Shown: positions 8,046 to 18,148, counted from the first letter of the stretch. The stretch: 64,000 nucleotides of DNA from Streptosporangium sp. NBC_01756 (GCF_035917975.1 NZ_CP109130.1:4650001-4714000), one strand, 5' to 3'. Program-made: numbers and translations. Notes: a model not told the origin generated them from the letters alone.

Positions 8046-8857
8046 GTGGGTTGCGGATCCCCCTTGACGGGCCCGACGGGTCCGGGACGGCTCACGCCCT
8101 CAGCGTCCTCGCGCCCAACCCGTCCCCGATGACCCTGGACGGCACCAACACGTGGGTGATCGGCCGGGGGGAGGAGGTGCTGGTCGTCGATCCGGGGCCG
8201 GACGACGGACCGCACCTGCGGCGGGTCGCCGATCTTCTCCGGGAGCGGAGGGTGACGACGATCCTGCTCACCCATGGGCACCATGACCACAGCGGCGGCG
8301 CGAGGAGGTTCGCCGAACTGGTCCGCGCGCCTGTCCGGGCCCTGGATCCGGAGCACCGACTCGGTGAGGAGGGCCTCGCCGACGGCGACGTGCTCACCGC
8401 CGACGGGCTGGAGCTCCAGGTGGTCGGCACCCCCGGCCACTCGTTCGACTCGCTCTGTTTCTGGCTGCCCGAGGACCGGGCGATGCTGACCGGGGACACC
8501 GTGCTCGGCCGGGGCACCACCGTCATCGCCCCGGACGGCGATCTCGCCGACTACCTGCGCTCCCTGGACCTGCTGCGGGCGAGGGCCGAGCAGGTCGGCG
8601 CCGAGGCGCTGCTGCCGGGGCACGGCCCGGTGCTGCCCGATCCGATCGGCGCGCTGGACGGCTACATCGCGCACCGGAGACGGCGGCTGGACCAGATCCG
8701 GGAGGCACGCGAACAGGGTGCGCGGACTCCGGGAGAGCTCGTCGAGATCGTCTACGCCGATGTCGACAGGTCCCTCTGGCCGGCCGCCGAGATGTCGGTC
8801 CGCGCCCAGCTCTCCTATCTCGACGGTCTCGAAGGCGGTGCGGGCGGCGACCGCTAA
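8042..8857 (+). CDS. MBL-fold metallohydrolase (Rv3677c/LACTB2-like)
   Basis: 271 aa. The metallo-beta-lactamase zinc motif is complete: THGHHDH gives His78, His80, Asp82 and His83; later ligands are in TPGHS (near 130), LTGDT (near 150) and LLPGHGP (near 200). The C-terminal winged-helix-like part after residue 215 (HRRRRLDQIREA) fits the LACTB2/RNase-like subgroup, so an RNA or thioester substrate is possible. The start lies inside the third copy of the 80-bp repeat. The 3' end overlaps the convergent crp gene by 4 bp. In mycobacteria the same pair (Rv3677c, crp) is adjacent. Confidence 0.9.
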   Translation: MSGLRIPLDGPDGSGTAHALSVLAPNPSPMTLDGTNTWVIGRGEEVLVVDPGPDDGPHLRRVADLLRERRVTTILLTHGHHDHSGGARRFAELVRAPVRALDPEHRLGEEGLADGDVLTADGLELQVVGTPGHSFDSLCFWLPEDRAMLTGDTVLGRGTTVIAPDGDLADYLRSLDLLRARAEQVGAEALLPGHGPVLPDPIGALDGYIAHRRRRLDQIREAREQGARTPGELVEIVYADVDRSLWPAAEMSVRAQLSYLDGLEGGAGGDR

Positions 8858-9534
8858 CGCGAGCGGTTGTGTAGGCGCTCCAGGTCCATGATGACCACGG
8901 CCTTGGCCTCGATGCGCAGCCAGCCGCGCTGGGCGAAGTCGGCCAGGGCCTTGTTCACGGTTTCACGCGACGCCCCGACGAGCTGGGCCAGCTCCTCCTG
9001 GGTGAGGTCGTGGTGGACCCGGACACCGTCGTCGATCCGCTGGCCGAAGCGGTCGGCCAGGTCGAGCAGGGCCTTGGCGACCCGGCCGGGGACGTCGGTG
9101 AAGACCAGGTCGGCCAGCACGTCGTTGGTACGGCGCAGCCGCTGGGCCAGGGCGCGCAGCAGGTGCAGGGCCACCTCGGGGCGGCCGGTCAGCCAGGGGC
9201 GGAGGTCGTCGTGGCCGAGCCCGGCCAGGCGGACATCGGTCAGCGCGGTGGCGGACGCCGTACGGGGGCGGGGGTCGAACAGCGACAGCTCACCGAACAT
9301 CTCACTCGGGCCGAGCACGCTGAGCAGGTTCTCCCGGCCGTCCGGTGCGGTCCTGGAAAGTTTGATCTTGCCCTCGAGCACCACGTACAGACGGTCCCCG
9401 GTCTCGTTCTCGCTGAACAGGGTCTGGCCCTTGGACAGCTCGACCTCGGAGATGCTGGTGCGCAGCGCGGCGGCGCTCTCACGGTCGAGCGCCGAGAACA
9501 GAGGGGCCTTGCCCAGCACGTCGTCGGTGTTCAC
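8854..9534 (-). CDS. crp: Crp/Fnr-family cAMP receptor protein
   Basis: 226-aa global regulator. The cyclic-nucleotide domain holds the phosphate-binding cassette FGELSLFDPRPRTASA (about residues 83-98), with the Glu and Arg that contact cAMP in Crp. The helix-turn-helix is EELAQLVGASRETVNKAL (about 173-190). The GTG at 9534 is chosen because GGAGG lies 6 bases upstream; a longer frame from 9576 has no such signal and no family match. The sequence is close to Streptomyces Crp and Rv3676, and the position matches: divergent from nth and convergent on the MBL gene. Confidence 0.93.
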   Translation of the reverse strand: MNTDDVLGKAPLFSALDRESAAALRTSISEVELSKGQTLFSENETGDRLYVVLEGKIKLSRTAPDGRENLLSVLGPSEMFGELSLFDPRPRTASATALTDVRLAGLGHDDLRPWLTGRPEVALHLLRALAQRLRRTNDVLADLVFTDVPGRVAKALLDLADRFGQRIDDGVRVHHDLTQEELAQLVGASRETVNKALADFAQRGWLRIEAKAVVIMDLERLHNRSR

Positions 9535-9621
9535 AGTGCCTCCTGGTTCACGGCTCACGCAGTCATTGTGACCCATCCCACCAAGCAGCTCTCAGGGGGC
9601 CCATGCGCGTAGGCTTGCCGG

Positions 9622-10341
9622 GTGCCTCGCAACGTCGGTCGTGCCGGTGAATCCCCGCTCGCCCTGGTCCGTCGTGCTCGCCGGATAGACCGCATTTTGG
9701 CGGAAACCTATCCGGACGCGCACTGCGAACTCGACTTCCGCAACCCCCTGGAGCTGCTGGTCGCGACGATCTTATCTGCGCAGTGTACGGACAAAAGGGT
9801 CAACACCGTTACCCCTACGCTTTTTGCGAAATATCAGACAGCTGAGGATTACGCGGGCGCGGACCGGACCGAGCTGGAGGAGCTCATCCGTTCGACGGGC
9901 TTCTTCCGGGCCAAGACCACCAGCATCATCGGCATGGCACAGGCCGTGTGCGGCCGTTACGGCGGTGAGGTCCCGGGCAAGCTCAAGGACCTGGTCACGC
10001 TGCCCGGCGTCGGCCGTAAGACGGCCAACGTGGTGCTCGGCAACGCCTTCGGCGTCCCCGGCATCACCGTGGACACGCACTTCCAGCGGCTCGTCCAGCG
10101 GTTCGGCTGGACCGGGGAGACCGATCCGGTGAAGATCGAGCACGTCGTCGCGGGGCTCATTCCGAAACGCGACTGGACGATGATGTCCCACCGCCTGATC
10201 TGGCACGGCCGCCGGATGTGCCATGCCCGCAGACCCGCCTGCGGCGTGTGCCCGCTCGCCGCGCTCTGCCCCTCCTACGGCCTCGGTCCCATCGATCCCG
10301 TGCAGGCCGCCAAACTGGTGCGTCCCGGACCCTCCTCGTAA
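9622..10341 (+). CDS. nth: Endonuclease III
   Basis: 239-aa base-excision repair glycosylase/AP lyase for oxidised pyrimidines. The helix-hairpin-helix [14 protein letters not shown] carries the lyase Lys133; Asp151 lies in VDTHFQR. The [4Fe-4S] ligands are Cys200-x6-Cys207-x2-Cys210-x5-Cys216, the exact family spacing. Codon 51 (9772-9774) is TTA, very rare in such genomes, and the stretch 9760-9855 is clearly AT-richer than its surroundings. The GTG start at 9622 is the first usable codon after an ATG frame that closes at once. It is divergent from crp. Confidence 0.93.
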   Translation: MPRNVGRAGESPLALVRRARRIDRILAETYPDAHCELDFRNPLELLVATILSAQCTDKRVNTVTPTLFAKYQTAEDYAGADRTELEELIRSTGFFRAKTTSIIGMAQAVCGRYGGEVPGKLKDLVTLPGVGRKTANVVLGNAFGVPGITVDTHFQRLVQRFGWTGETDPVKIEHVVAGLIPKRDWTMMSHRLIWHGRRMCHARRPACGVCPLAALCPSYGLGPIDPVQAAKLVRPGPSS

Positions 10342-10403
10342 CCGGCCGCCCGATCGGGAAGCGCGGAGCGGGATGCCGTGTTGCAGAGACCGGAGGTGGG
10401 CCC

Positions 10404-11045
10404 GTGGAGATCCCCGGATGGTTGGAGACGCTGGCCGAGCGAGTCGCGAAGGCACCGGTGCCCCCGGCTCTGCGTCCGCCGCCTTCGGGCGGCCGGCCGG
10501 CCGCCGTGCTCATGCTGTTCGGCGAGGGGCCGCTCGGTCCCGACGTGCTGCTGATCCAGCGCAGCTCGCGCGGGCGCCGGCACGCGGGGCAGCCCGCCTT
10601 CCCCGGTGGTGGGGTCGATCCCGAGGACGACGGCCCGATCGCCGCCGCGCTTCGGGAGGCCAAGGAGGAGACCGGTCTCGACCCGGCCGGTGTGCGGGTG
10701 GTCGGCACGATGCCCGAACTCTACGTCAGGCCCAGCGACAACCGGGTCACCCCGGTGCTGGGCTGGTGGCACACGCCCAGCGTGGTGCACGCGGCCTCGC
10801 CCGACGAGGTCGAGTCGGTGGAGCGCGTCCCGATCTCCGAGCTCGTCGACCCGGCCAACCGGCTCGGCCTGCGCCATCCGAGCGGTCACTCGGGCCCGGC
10901 CTTCCGGGTGCGCGGACTGCTGGTGTGGGGCTTCACCGCGGGAGTGCTCGACGGGGTGCTCGCCGGCTCGGGCTTCGAGCTCCCCTGGGACCGGTCACGG
11001 ATCGAGGACCTGCCTCCGGACGTCCTCAACCTCGCGTCCCGTTGA
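10404..11045 (+). CDS. CoA pyrophosphatase-type Nudix hydrolase
   Basis: 213 aa. The UPF0035/NudL pattern appears as LLIQRSSRGRRHAGQPAFPGGG, followed by a Nudix box with GGGVDPEDDGP...AALREAKEETGLDP (REx2EExG). This group typically splits CoA into 3'-phosphoadenosine and phosphopantetheine forms. GTG 10404 is chosen for the GGAGGTGG about 6 bases before it. The gene follows nth by 62 bp and sits before the MarP-like protease gene, the Rv3672c position. Its last 51 bases overlap the 3' end of the convergent HEAT-repeat gene. Confidence 0.88.
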   Translation: MEIPGWLETLAERVAKAPVPPALRPPPSGGRPAAVLMLFGEGPLGPDVLLIQRSSRGRRHAGQPAFPGGGVDPEDDGPIAAALREAKEETGLDPAGVRVVGTMPELYVRPSDNRVTPVLGWWHTPSVVHAASPDEVESVERVPISELVDPANRLGLRHPSGHSGPAFRVRGLLVWGFTAGVLDGVLAGSGFELPWDRSRIEDLPPDVLNLASR

Positions 11046-11546
11046 CAGCGCCAGGCCGAGACAGGCCCAGTCGGCCACGTCGTCGTCGGGATCCCTGATC
11101 AGCCGCCGCAGCGCGGCCAGGCCCATCGGGTCGGGCGGGCTGCCCATGATGTTCGGCAGCGCGTAGGCCGCGCCGTACCGGACCCGGCGGTCGGGGTGCT
11201 CGCCCAGGGCGATCACCGAAGGCAGCGCACGACGGTCCCTGAGGTGACCGAAGGCGATCAGCACCGAGTAGAGGACCATGCAGTCGTCCTCGCTGGCCGC
11301 CAGGAAACGCAGCACCGGCAGGCTGCGTTCGACGAACCCGAGCCTGCCCAGGATGTCCACTCCCAGCATCCGCTCGGAGACGGTCTCGCCCGCGCACAGC
11401 CTCCGAGCCGCCAGGAAGGTCTGCAGGTCACCTCGCGCGTGCAGCAGAGTGATCGCGTGCCAGCGGATCGTGCCGTCCTGGTCCTGGTCCCGCAGCGCGG
11501 TCTCGATGAGAGACTCCACGGCCGCCGACCCCCCGATCGTTGCCAT
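10995..11546 (-). CDS. HEAT-repeat-like protein
   Basis: 183 aa, starting MATIGGSAAVESLIE. It is built of helical pairs with repeated patterns such as RWHAITLLHARGD, DILGRLGFVERSLPVLRFL, HLRDRRALPSVIALGEHPD and RVRYGAAYALPNIMG, typical of HEAT/armadillo-like scaffolds; there is no catalytic motif. It is divergent from the MarP-like gene with 72 bp between starts, and its 3' end overlaps the Nudix gene by 51 bp on the opposite strand, which is long for convergent genes. A binding or scaffold role is inferred only. Confidence 0.75.
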   Translation of the reverse strand: MATIGGSAAVESLIETALRDQDQDGTIRWHAITLLHARGDLQTFLAARRLCAGETVSERMLGVDILGRLGFVERSLPVLRFLAASEDDCMVLYSVLIAFGHLRDRRALPSVIALGEHPDRRVRYGAAYALPNIMGSPPDPMGLAALRRLIRDPDDDVADWACLGLALSTGREVEDVRRQVLDP

Positions 11547-11618
11547 ATGACCACGATAACCGCGTGGACCTACCGGAAGGGGTGCACGCGCGGGCCGGAC
11601 GCTGGATACCGTAAAGGG

Positions 11619-12818
11619 GTGAGCGGTGATCTCCTTGATCTTATCCTGATCGCCCTGATGGTGGCCTTCGCTGTGTCGGGATACCGCCAGGGGTTCATCA
11701 TCGGTGCCCTGAGCTTTGTCGGATTCGTCGGTGGCGCGCTGCTGGGCCTGTTCATCGCCCCGCCGATCGCCGCCGCCGTGGTCGACGGTGAGACCGAACG
11801 GGCCCTGCTCGCCGTCGTCATCGTCTTCCTCACAGCCACGATCGGGCAGTTCGCCTCCTCGACCATCGGCGCGGTGGTCCGCAGCCATGTCACCTGGGAG
11901 CCGGCGAAGGTGGTCGACGCGGTCGGCGGCACCTTCGCGAGCGCGCTCTCGGTGCTGATCATCGCCTGGCTGATCGGGTCGTTGATCTCGGTCTCGCAGT
12001 TCACCCTGCTCAGCGAGCAGGTCAGCAAGTCCCTGCTGATCAGCACCGTCGACCAGACGATGCCGAAGGCGGCCAAGGACCTGCAGAAGCCGTTCAAGGA
12101 CCTCATCGACACCTCCGGCTTCCCCAGGGTGTTCGACGCCATCGGAGGCGGTCAGTTCGTCGAGGTCGAGCCACCCGACCGGAGTGTGCCGAAGGGCGCC
12201 CAGCTCACCCGGGCCCGCCGGGGCATCGTCAAGGTCGAGGGCGTCGCCTCGACCTGCCGCCGGCACATCGAGGGCACCGGATTCGTCTACTCACAGAACA
12301 AGATCATGACGAACGCCCACGTGGTCGCGGGAGTCGACCAGGACCTCCAGGTCACCGACTATCTGAACAACGCCCACCCGGCCAAGGTCGTGCTCTACAA
12401 CCCGGACAGGGACATCGCGATCCTCCACGTCCCAGGTCTGAACATGCCGATTCTTCGCTTCGACGGCACCGCTGAGAAGGGCGACAACGCCATCGTCGCG
12501 GGCTTCCCGCACGGCGAGGGTTTCACCATGAAACCGGCCCGCATCCGGGTGCAGCAGAAGGCGAAGGGGCCCGACATCTACGAGCGCAAGACCGTCGTCC
12601 GCAGCGTCTACTCGGTCCGCGGCGAAGTCAGGCCGGGCAACTCCGGCGGGCCGCTGCTCACCACCGACGGCCGGGTCTACGGCGTCGTCTTCGCGGCGGC
12701 GACCGACCGGGCGGAGACCGGTTTCGTGCTGACCGCCGCCGAGGTGGCGCCGGACGCCGAAGACGGCTCCAAGCTGTTCAACCGGGTGGACACCCAGGAC
12801 TGCGACCGCAACAACTAG
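11619..12818 (+). CDS. Membrane-anchored MarP-like serine protease
   Basis: 399 aa. Residues 5-125 form four membrane helices of the CvpA (colicin V production) type. The rest is a trypsin-like periplasmic domain with triad His234 (TNAHVVAG), Asp265 (RDIAILHV) and Ser342 (RPGNSGGPL). Cys213 and Cys395 sit where MarP (Rv3671c, 397 aa) has the disulfide that controls its activation by acid or oxidation. MarP keeps internal pH neutral and processes peptidoglycan hydrolase RipA in mycobacteria. GTG start with AAAGG very close; other starts would cut the first helix. It directly abuts the convergent DUF309 gene. Confidence 0.9.
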   Translation: MSGDLLDLILIALMVAFAVSGYRQGFIIGALSFVGFVGGALLGLFIAPPIAAAVVDGETERALLAVVIVFLTATIGQFASSTIGAVVRSHVTWEPAKVVDAVGGTFASALSVLIIAWLIGSLISVSQFTLLSEQVSKSLLISTVDQTMPKAAKDLQKPFKDLIDTSGFPRVFDAIGGGQFVEVEPPDRSVPKGAQLTRARRGIVKVEGVASTCRRHIEGTGFVYSQNKIMTNAHVVAGVDQDLQVTDYLNNAHPAKVVLYNPDRDIAILHVPGLNMPILRFDGTAEKGDNAIVAGFPHGEGFTMKPARIRVQQKAKGPDIYERKTVVRSVYSVRGEVRPGNSGGPLLTTDGRVYGVVFAAATDRAETGFVLTAAEVAPDAEDGSKLFNRVDTQDCDRNN

Positions 12819-13268
12819 TCAGAGCAGGTCCCTGATCACGGCGACGGCCGCGCCGGCGTCCATGTCGTCCTGATCACCCAGGCTCCGGGCGGTCCGGGCG
12901 ATCTCCTCGTACGGCATGCCGTACGAGGAGATCCTGTCGGCTCCCCGGGTGAACAGTGCGGCCGCCCCCCGCCGGTTGCCCCGCTGGAGATGGGTGAGAC
13001 CCACGCAGATCTGCGCCAGCCCCTGCCAGAGCTCCCGCTCCTCCTCGGGAGCGGTCTTCCACCGGCCTTCGAGCACCTCGTGGGCGTGGAACGGCCGGCC
13101 CTCTCCGAGCAGCCGGCGTGCCTCGGAGAGGGCCTCGCCCGCGCTGGGGGCGTAGTCATCCGGGACGCGTTCCACGCCTTCCGCCCCGTGCGGCAGAGGC
13201 CGCCCGAAGGCGTCCCGGGGACGCCGGCTGCGGGGCCTTCCGTCAGGGTCGCGGTCACGTGCGGTCAT
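12819..13268 (-). CDS. DUF309 family protein
   Basis: 149 aa. The family signature is plain: HAHEVLEGRWKTAPEEERELWQG is followed by ICVGLTHLQRGNRRGAAALF, a two-helix hairpin with conserved His/Glu and Trp. The function is unknown; the conserved His and Glu suggest a metal or small-ligand site. The first 40 residues are Arg- and Pro-rich and may be disordered. The start codon lies in a 44-bp decayed tandem repeat that separates it from the upstream epoxide hydrolase gene. Confidence 0.82.
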   Translation of the reverse strand: MTARDRDPDGRPRSRRPRDAFGRPLPHGAEGVERVPDDYAPSAGEALSEARRLLGEGRPFHAHEVLEGRWKTAPEEERELWQGLAQICVGLTHLQRGNRRGAAALFTRGADRISSYGMPYEEIARTARSLGDQDDMDAGAAVAVIRDLL

Positions 13269-13312
13269 CGGTCACCGAGCCTTCCGCCCGTACGGCGGTC
13301 GCGGACGTCCAT
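13265..13312 (-). CDS. 15-codon mini-ORF in 44-bp repeat
   Basis: ATG 13312 to a TGA that overlaps the DUF309 ATG as ATGA; the peptide is MDVRDRRTGGRLGDR. It appears to be a duplicated copy of the DUF309 start region, like the mini-ORFs before the MBL gene. No separate Shine-Dalgarno sequence is obvious. It could pass ribosomes to the DUF309 start, or be meaningless. Confidence 0.25.
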   Translation of the reverse strand: MDVRDRRTGGRLGDR

Positions 13313-13353
13313 CGGTCGTCGAGCCCTCCGCCCGGAGAACAGTCGCGGATGTT
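13266..13353 (-). repeat. 44-bp imperfect tandem repeat at a gene junction
   Basis: CATCGGTC recurs at 13266, 13310 and 13354 with a period of 44; the two full units are roughly three-quarters identical. On the minus strand each unit ends with GACCGATG, so a stop/start junction (ATGA) is repeated. It separates the epoxide hydrolase stop from the DUF309 start. Confidence 0.75.
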
Positions 13354-14276
13354 CATCGGTCGGGCTCCGGGTCGGCCAGCCAGCCGATGAGCTCGGCGTC
13401 GAACTCCTCCGGGCGTTCCTCGTGCGGGAAGTGCCCCGCGTCCTCGATGAGCCGCCACCGGTAGGGGGCCGCCACGTAACGGCTGGAGCCCTGGGCGGTG
13501 CGGGGCAGGGCATGCCCGTCGAGCGCACCGTGTATCTGCAGGGTGGGCACGCCGGTCTCCTTCCGCATGGTCCTGGCATAACGCAGGCCGTCGGGGCGGA
13601 GCTGGGAACGGGCGAACCAGCGGTGATACTCCAGGGCGCAGTGTGACACGGTGGGGATGCGGAAGGCGTCGCGGTAGGTCCTCGACACCTCCTCCTCCGG
13701 CCAGTCCGGCCCGGACCACCGATCCAGCAGCCGCCCCACCAGTGCCCCCTCCTTGGTGGTCAGACGGCGCTCGGGCAGGAAGGGGAGCTGGAAGCCCAGC
13801 GCGTAGAGAGCGGCCCTGAGCTGGCCGGACCGAGCGCCGAGCAGCGCGGAGCGGAGCCTGCGCGGGTGGGGAGCGGAGACCGGGACCAGTCGCAGGACCG
13901 TCTTGGGGTCCAGTACGGACATGGTCCAGGCCACCAGCCCGCCCCAGTCGTGCCCGACGACGATCGCGCCGGTCTCGCCCAGCGCCCGGACCAGCCCGGC
14001 GGCGTCGCCGGCCAGGGTGGGCAGGTCGTAGCCGCGCGGTGGCTTGTCACTGGCCCCGTAGCCCCGCAGATCGACGGCGACCGCTCGGTAACCGGCCTCG
14101 GGCAGCGAGACGAGCTGGTTGCGCCAGCTCCACCAGAACTGCGGGAACCCGTGCAGGAGCAGCACCAGCGGGCCCTGACCCGCCTCCACGATGTGGAAGC
14201 GGGTGCCGCCGGCGTGCACGGAGCGGTGGGTCCACGGGCCCTCGATCCGGACCAGGGACTCGTCGGGACGGCTCAC
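13353..14276 (-). CDS. Alpha/beta hydrolase, epoxide hydrolase EphE type
   Basis: 307 aa. Oxyanion loop HGFP (42-45), catalytic nucleophile Asp110 in VGHDWGG, an acid in HGALDGHAL and the base His in DAGHFPHEE near the C-terminus form an Asp-type epoxide hydrolase/dehalogenase triad; two tyrosines of the lid are likely but not checked. The GTG start overlaps the stop of the holin-like gene (GTGA), so they are co-translated. Both lie next to MarP as in Rv3669-Rv3671c. The natural epoxide or other substrate is unknown. Confidence 0.88.
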   Translation of the reverse strand: MSRPDESLVRIEGPWTHRSVHAGGTRFHIVEAGQGPLVLLLHGFPQFWWSWRNQLVSLPEAGYRAVAVDLRGYGASDKPPRGYDLPTLAGDAAGLVRALGETGAIVVGHDWGGLVAWTMSVLDPKTVLRLVPVSAPHPRRLRSALLGARSGQLRAALYALGFQLPFLPERRLTTKEGALVGRLLDRWSGPDWPEEEVSRTYRDAFRIPTVSHCALEYHRWFARSQLRPDGLRYARTMRKETGVPTLQIHGALDGHALPRTAQGSSRYVAAPYRWRLIEDAGHFPHEERPEEFDAELIGWLADPEPDR

Positions 14277-14740
14277 CGGTCCTGTCTCATCGGTTCGCGG
14301 TGGGTGCCGACCTGGCCCGCGGTGGGTGGGGCCGGCGCGGCGACGGACTCGCTCTCGCCGCTCTTGATGGTCTTCAGCGAGCGCAGGGTCCGTGGCATCC
14401 CGGGCAGGCCCTTGAACTTCCTGATGCCGATGAAGGCCAGCAGCCCGGCCACGACCAGGTAGAAAACGGTGACGATCGCGAAGGCCAGCCACGTCCACAC
14501 GTGCAGTGCGACCAGGGCGTAGGCGAGGGTGAACGACGCCAGGATCAGGACCAGGTGGGCCATGAATGCGGCGGCGCCGAGGAGACCCGCGGCCATGCCG
14601 ACCCGTTTGGCGTTGAAGCTGAGCTCCGACTTGGCCAGCTCGATCTCGGCGCGCACCAGGGTGGAGATCTGGTCGCTGGCGGCGGCGACGAGCGCGCCCA
14701 GCGACTCCTCCTGTGGCTCCGCGGGTGGAATCTGTGTCAT
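14273..14740 (-). CDS. Holin-like membrane protein (DUF1469/Holin-X)
   Basis: 155 aa with a charged N-terminal helix (SDQISTLVRAEIELAKSELS, residues 22-41) and two membrane helices at about 50-78 and 84-108. This is the actinobacterial Holin-X/DUF1469 pattern. Despite the family name there are no phage genes near, and the gene is part of the conserved MarP-EphE block (Rv3669 position), so it is probably a housekeeping membrane protein. It heads a two-gene operon with the epoxide hydrolase. Confidence 0.85.
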   Translation of the reverse strand: MTQIPPAEPQEESLGALVAAASDQISTLVRAEIELAKSELSFNAKRVGMAAGLLGAAAFMAHLVLILASFTLAYALVALHVWTWLAFAIVTVFYLVVAGLLAFIGIRKFKGLPGMPRTLRSLKTIKSGESESVAAPAPPTAGQVGTHREPMRQDR

Positions 14741-14765
14741 GAAGCTCTCCTATCAAGCACCGGTA

Positions 14766-15992
14766 TCAGACATCATCCTGCGCGTTGCGGTGGTTGCGCA
14801 CACGCACCCGGAGCAGGATCGCCGCGAGGACGGAGGCCGTGAGGCTCGCCACGAGAACCCCGGCGGTCACCGCGTTCGCCCGCTCCGGATCAGCGCCGTA
14901 TGCCAGATTGCCGACGAGCAGGGACACGGTGAAGCCGATCCCCGCCAGTATCGAGACGGCGGCCATGTCCCGCCAGTGCAGTTCCTCCGACAGTCTCGCC
15001 AAGCCGAGCCGTACGGCCAGCCACGCCCCGCCGAAGACACCCAGGAACTTACCGGCCACCAGACCGGCGATCACGCCGAGCACCACCCGGTCGGTGACCA
15101 TCGTGCCGAGGCTCGCCGTGTCGAGCACGACTCCCGCGGACATGAACGCGAACACGGGCACCACGAGGCCCGCCGAGACGGGGCGGATGTAGTGGTCGAC
15201 CAGTTCGGCGGGGGAGCTCTCCTCGCCTGGACCGCTGTGCACACGTGTCATCAGGCCCAGCGCCACCCCGGCGACGGTCGCGTGAACACCGCTGATCTCG
15301 ACGAAATACCAGGCGAGGAGAGCGAGCGGCAGGTGGATCCACAGGCCGCGGACCCGCCTGGCCTGCAGCACGCCGTACAGGACGATGAGCGCCGCTCCGG
15401 CCAGCAGGGCCAGGAGGTTCAGGTGCCGGGTGAAGAAGACGGCGATGACGGTGATCGCGCCGAGATCGTCAACCACGGCGCTGGTCAGCAGGAACGCCCG
15501 CAGCGCGGCGGGCATCGCACTGGCCGTCACGGCCAGTACGGCGAGGGCGAAGGCGATGTCGGTGGCCATGGGGATGGCCCAGCCGCGGGACGCCCCCGGT
15601 GCGCCGGCGCTCACCGCGAGGTAGACGAGAGCGGGGACGATCATGCCGGCGATCGCGGCGACGATGGGCAGTGCGGCCTTGCGGAGGTTGGAGAGCTCCC
15701 CGTGCACGAACTCCTCTTTGACCTCGATCCCCGCGATGAAGAAGAAGACGGTGAGCAGGCCGTTCTGGACCCATCGGTAGAGCTCGAAGTCGAGGTGGAG
15801 GGACCCGGGACCGAATCTCACGGTGCGGAGCGCCTCGTAGGAGTCGGCCGAGACGTTGGCCCACACCAGGGCGGCGACCGTGGCCAGCAGCATGACGACG
15901 CCGCCGACGGTCTCGGCGCGGAGTGCCTCGGCGAGCTGGCGGGCGTATCGGACGGTCGGCCGGAAGGGCCAGATCTCGACGGTGCGGCGCAT
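14766..15992 (-). CDS. nhaA: NhaA-type Na+/H+ antiporter
   Basis: 408-aa inner-membrane antiporter with about 12 helices. The ion-site motif MATDIAFAL (paired with VVDDLGAI further on) contains the essential neighbouring aspartates; FTRHLNLLALL and IAGIEVKEEF are further NhaA signatures. ATG 15992 is chosen for GGAGG 4 bases upstream; a longer frame to 16055 lacks family similarity. It probably exports Na+ under alkaline or salt stress. It lies in the same orientation as acs but after the acs hairpin, so it is likely transcribed on its own. Confidence 0.92.
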   Translation of the reverse strand: MRRTVEIWPFRPTVRYARQLAEALRAETVGGVVMLLATVAALVWANVSADSYEALRTVRFGPGSLHLDFELYRWVQNGLLTVFFFIAGIEVKEEFVHGELSNLRKAALPIVAAIAGMIVPALVYLAVSAGAPGASRGWAIPMATDIAFALAVLAVTASAMPAALRAFLLTSAVVDDLGAITVIAVFFTRHLNLLALLAGAALIVLYGVLQARRVRGLWIHLPLALLAWYFVEISGVHATVAGVALGLMTRVHSGPGEESSPAELVDHYIRPVSAGLVVPVFAFMSAGVVLDTASLGTMVTDRVVLGVIAGLVAGKFLGVFGGAWLAVRLGLARLSEELHWRDMAAVSILAGIGFTVSLLVGNLAYGADPERANAVTAGVLVASLTASVLAAILLRVRVRNHRNAQDDV

Positions 15993-16107
15993 GGGACCTC
16001 CGGGAAATGCAGAGGGGGTCGGTCCCCCGCTGGCCGACCAGACTTCCCGGCACACCTGATCTGTAGCCTATCGAATCATCCTAAATAGGGCATCGGACGG
16101 CCCGGTG

Positions 16108-16155
16108 GGCGGGAGGCGCGGGTTCCTCGTTGTCAGGGCTCCGCGCCTTCCCGCC
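16108..16155. terminator. Hairpin after acs
   Basis: GGCGGGAGGCGCGG at 16108-16121 pairs with CCGCGCCTTCCCGCC at 16141-16155 (one bulged base) around a 19-base loop, 8 bases past the acs stop. It lies on the acs 3' side and is the likely acs terminator. Confidence 0.65.
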
Positions 16156-16162
16156 GGGGTGT

Positions 16163-18148
<1,986 letters not shown>

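Larger units (their letters stand above)
7841..8048 (+). repeat. 80-bp tandem repeat, 2.6 copies
   Basis: Copies begin at 7841, 7921 and 8001 (each with GCGAATGCGGACTCCGAGCC); the third stops after 48 bp where the MBL gene begins. Copies differ by only one or two bases (T/C at the second base, C/T before the ATG), so the duplication is recent or kept identical. Each unit carries GAGGGGG plus an ATG, that is, a full translation start region. Confidence 0.95.

Noticed and set aside
9535-9621. Crp autoregulatory site between crp and nth
   Set aside because: TGTGACCCATCCCACC matches only part of TGTGA-N6-TCACA.
14273-14740. Prophage remnant because of the holin-like protein
   Set aside because: No integrase, capsid or lysin genes; the gene is part of a conserved core block.
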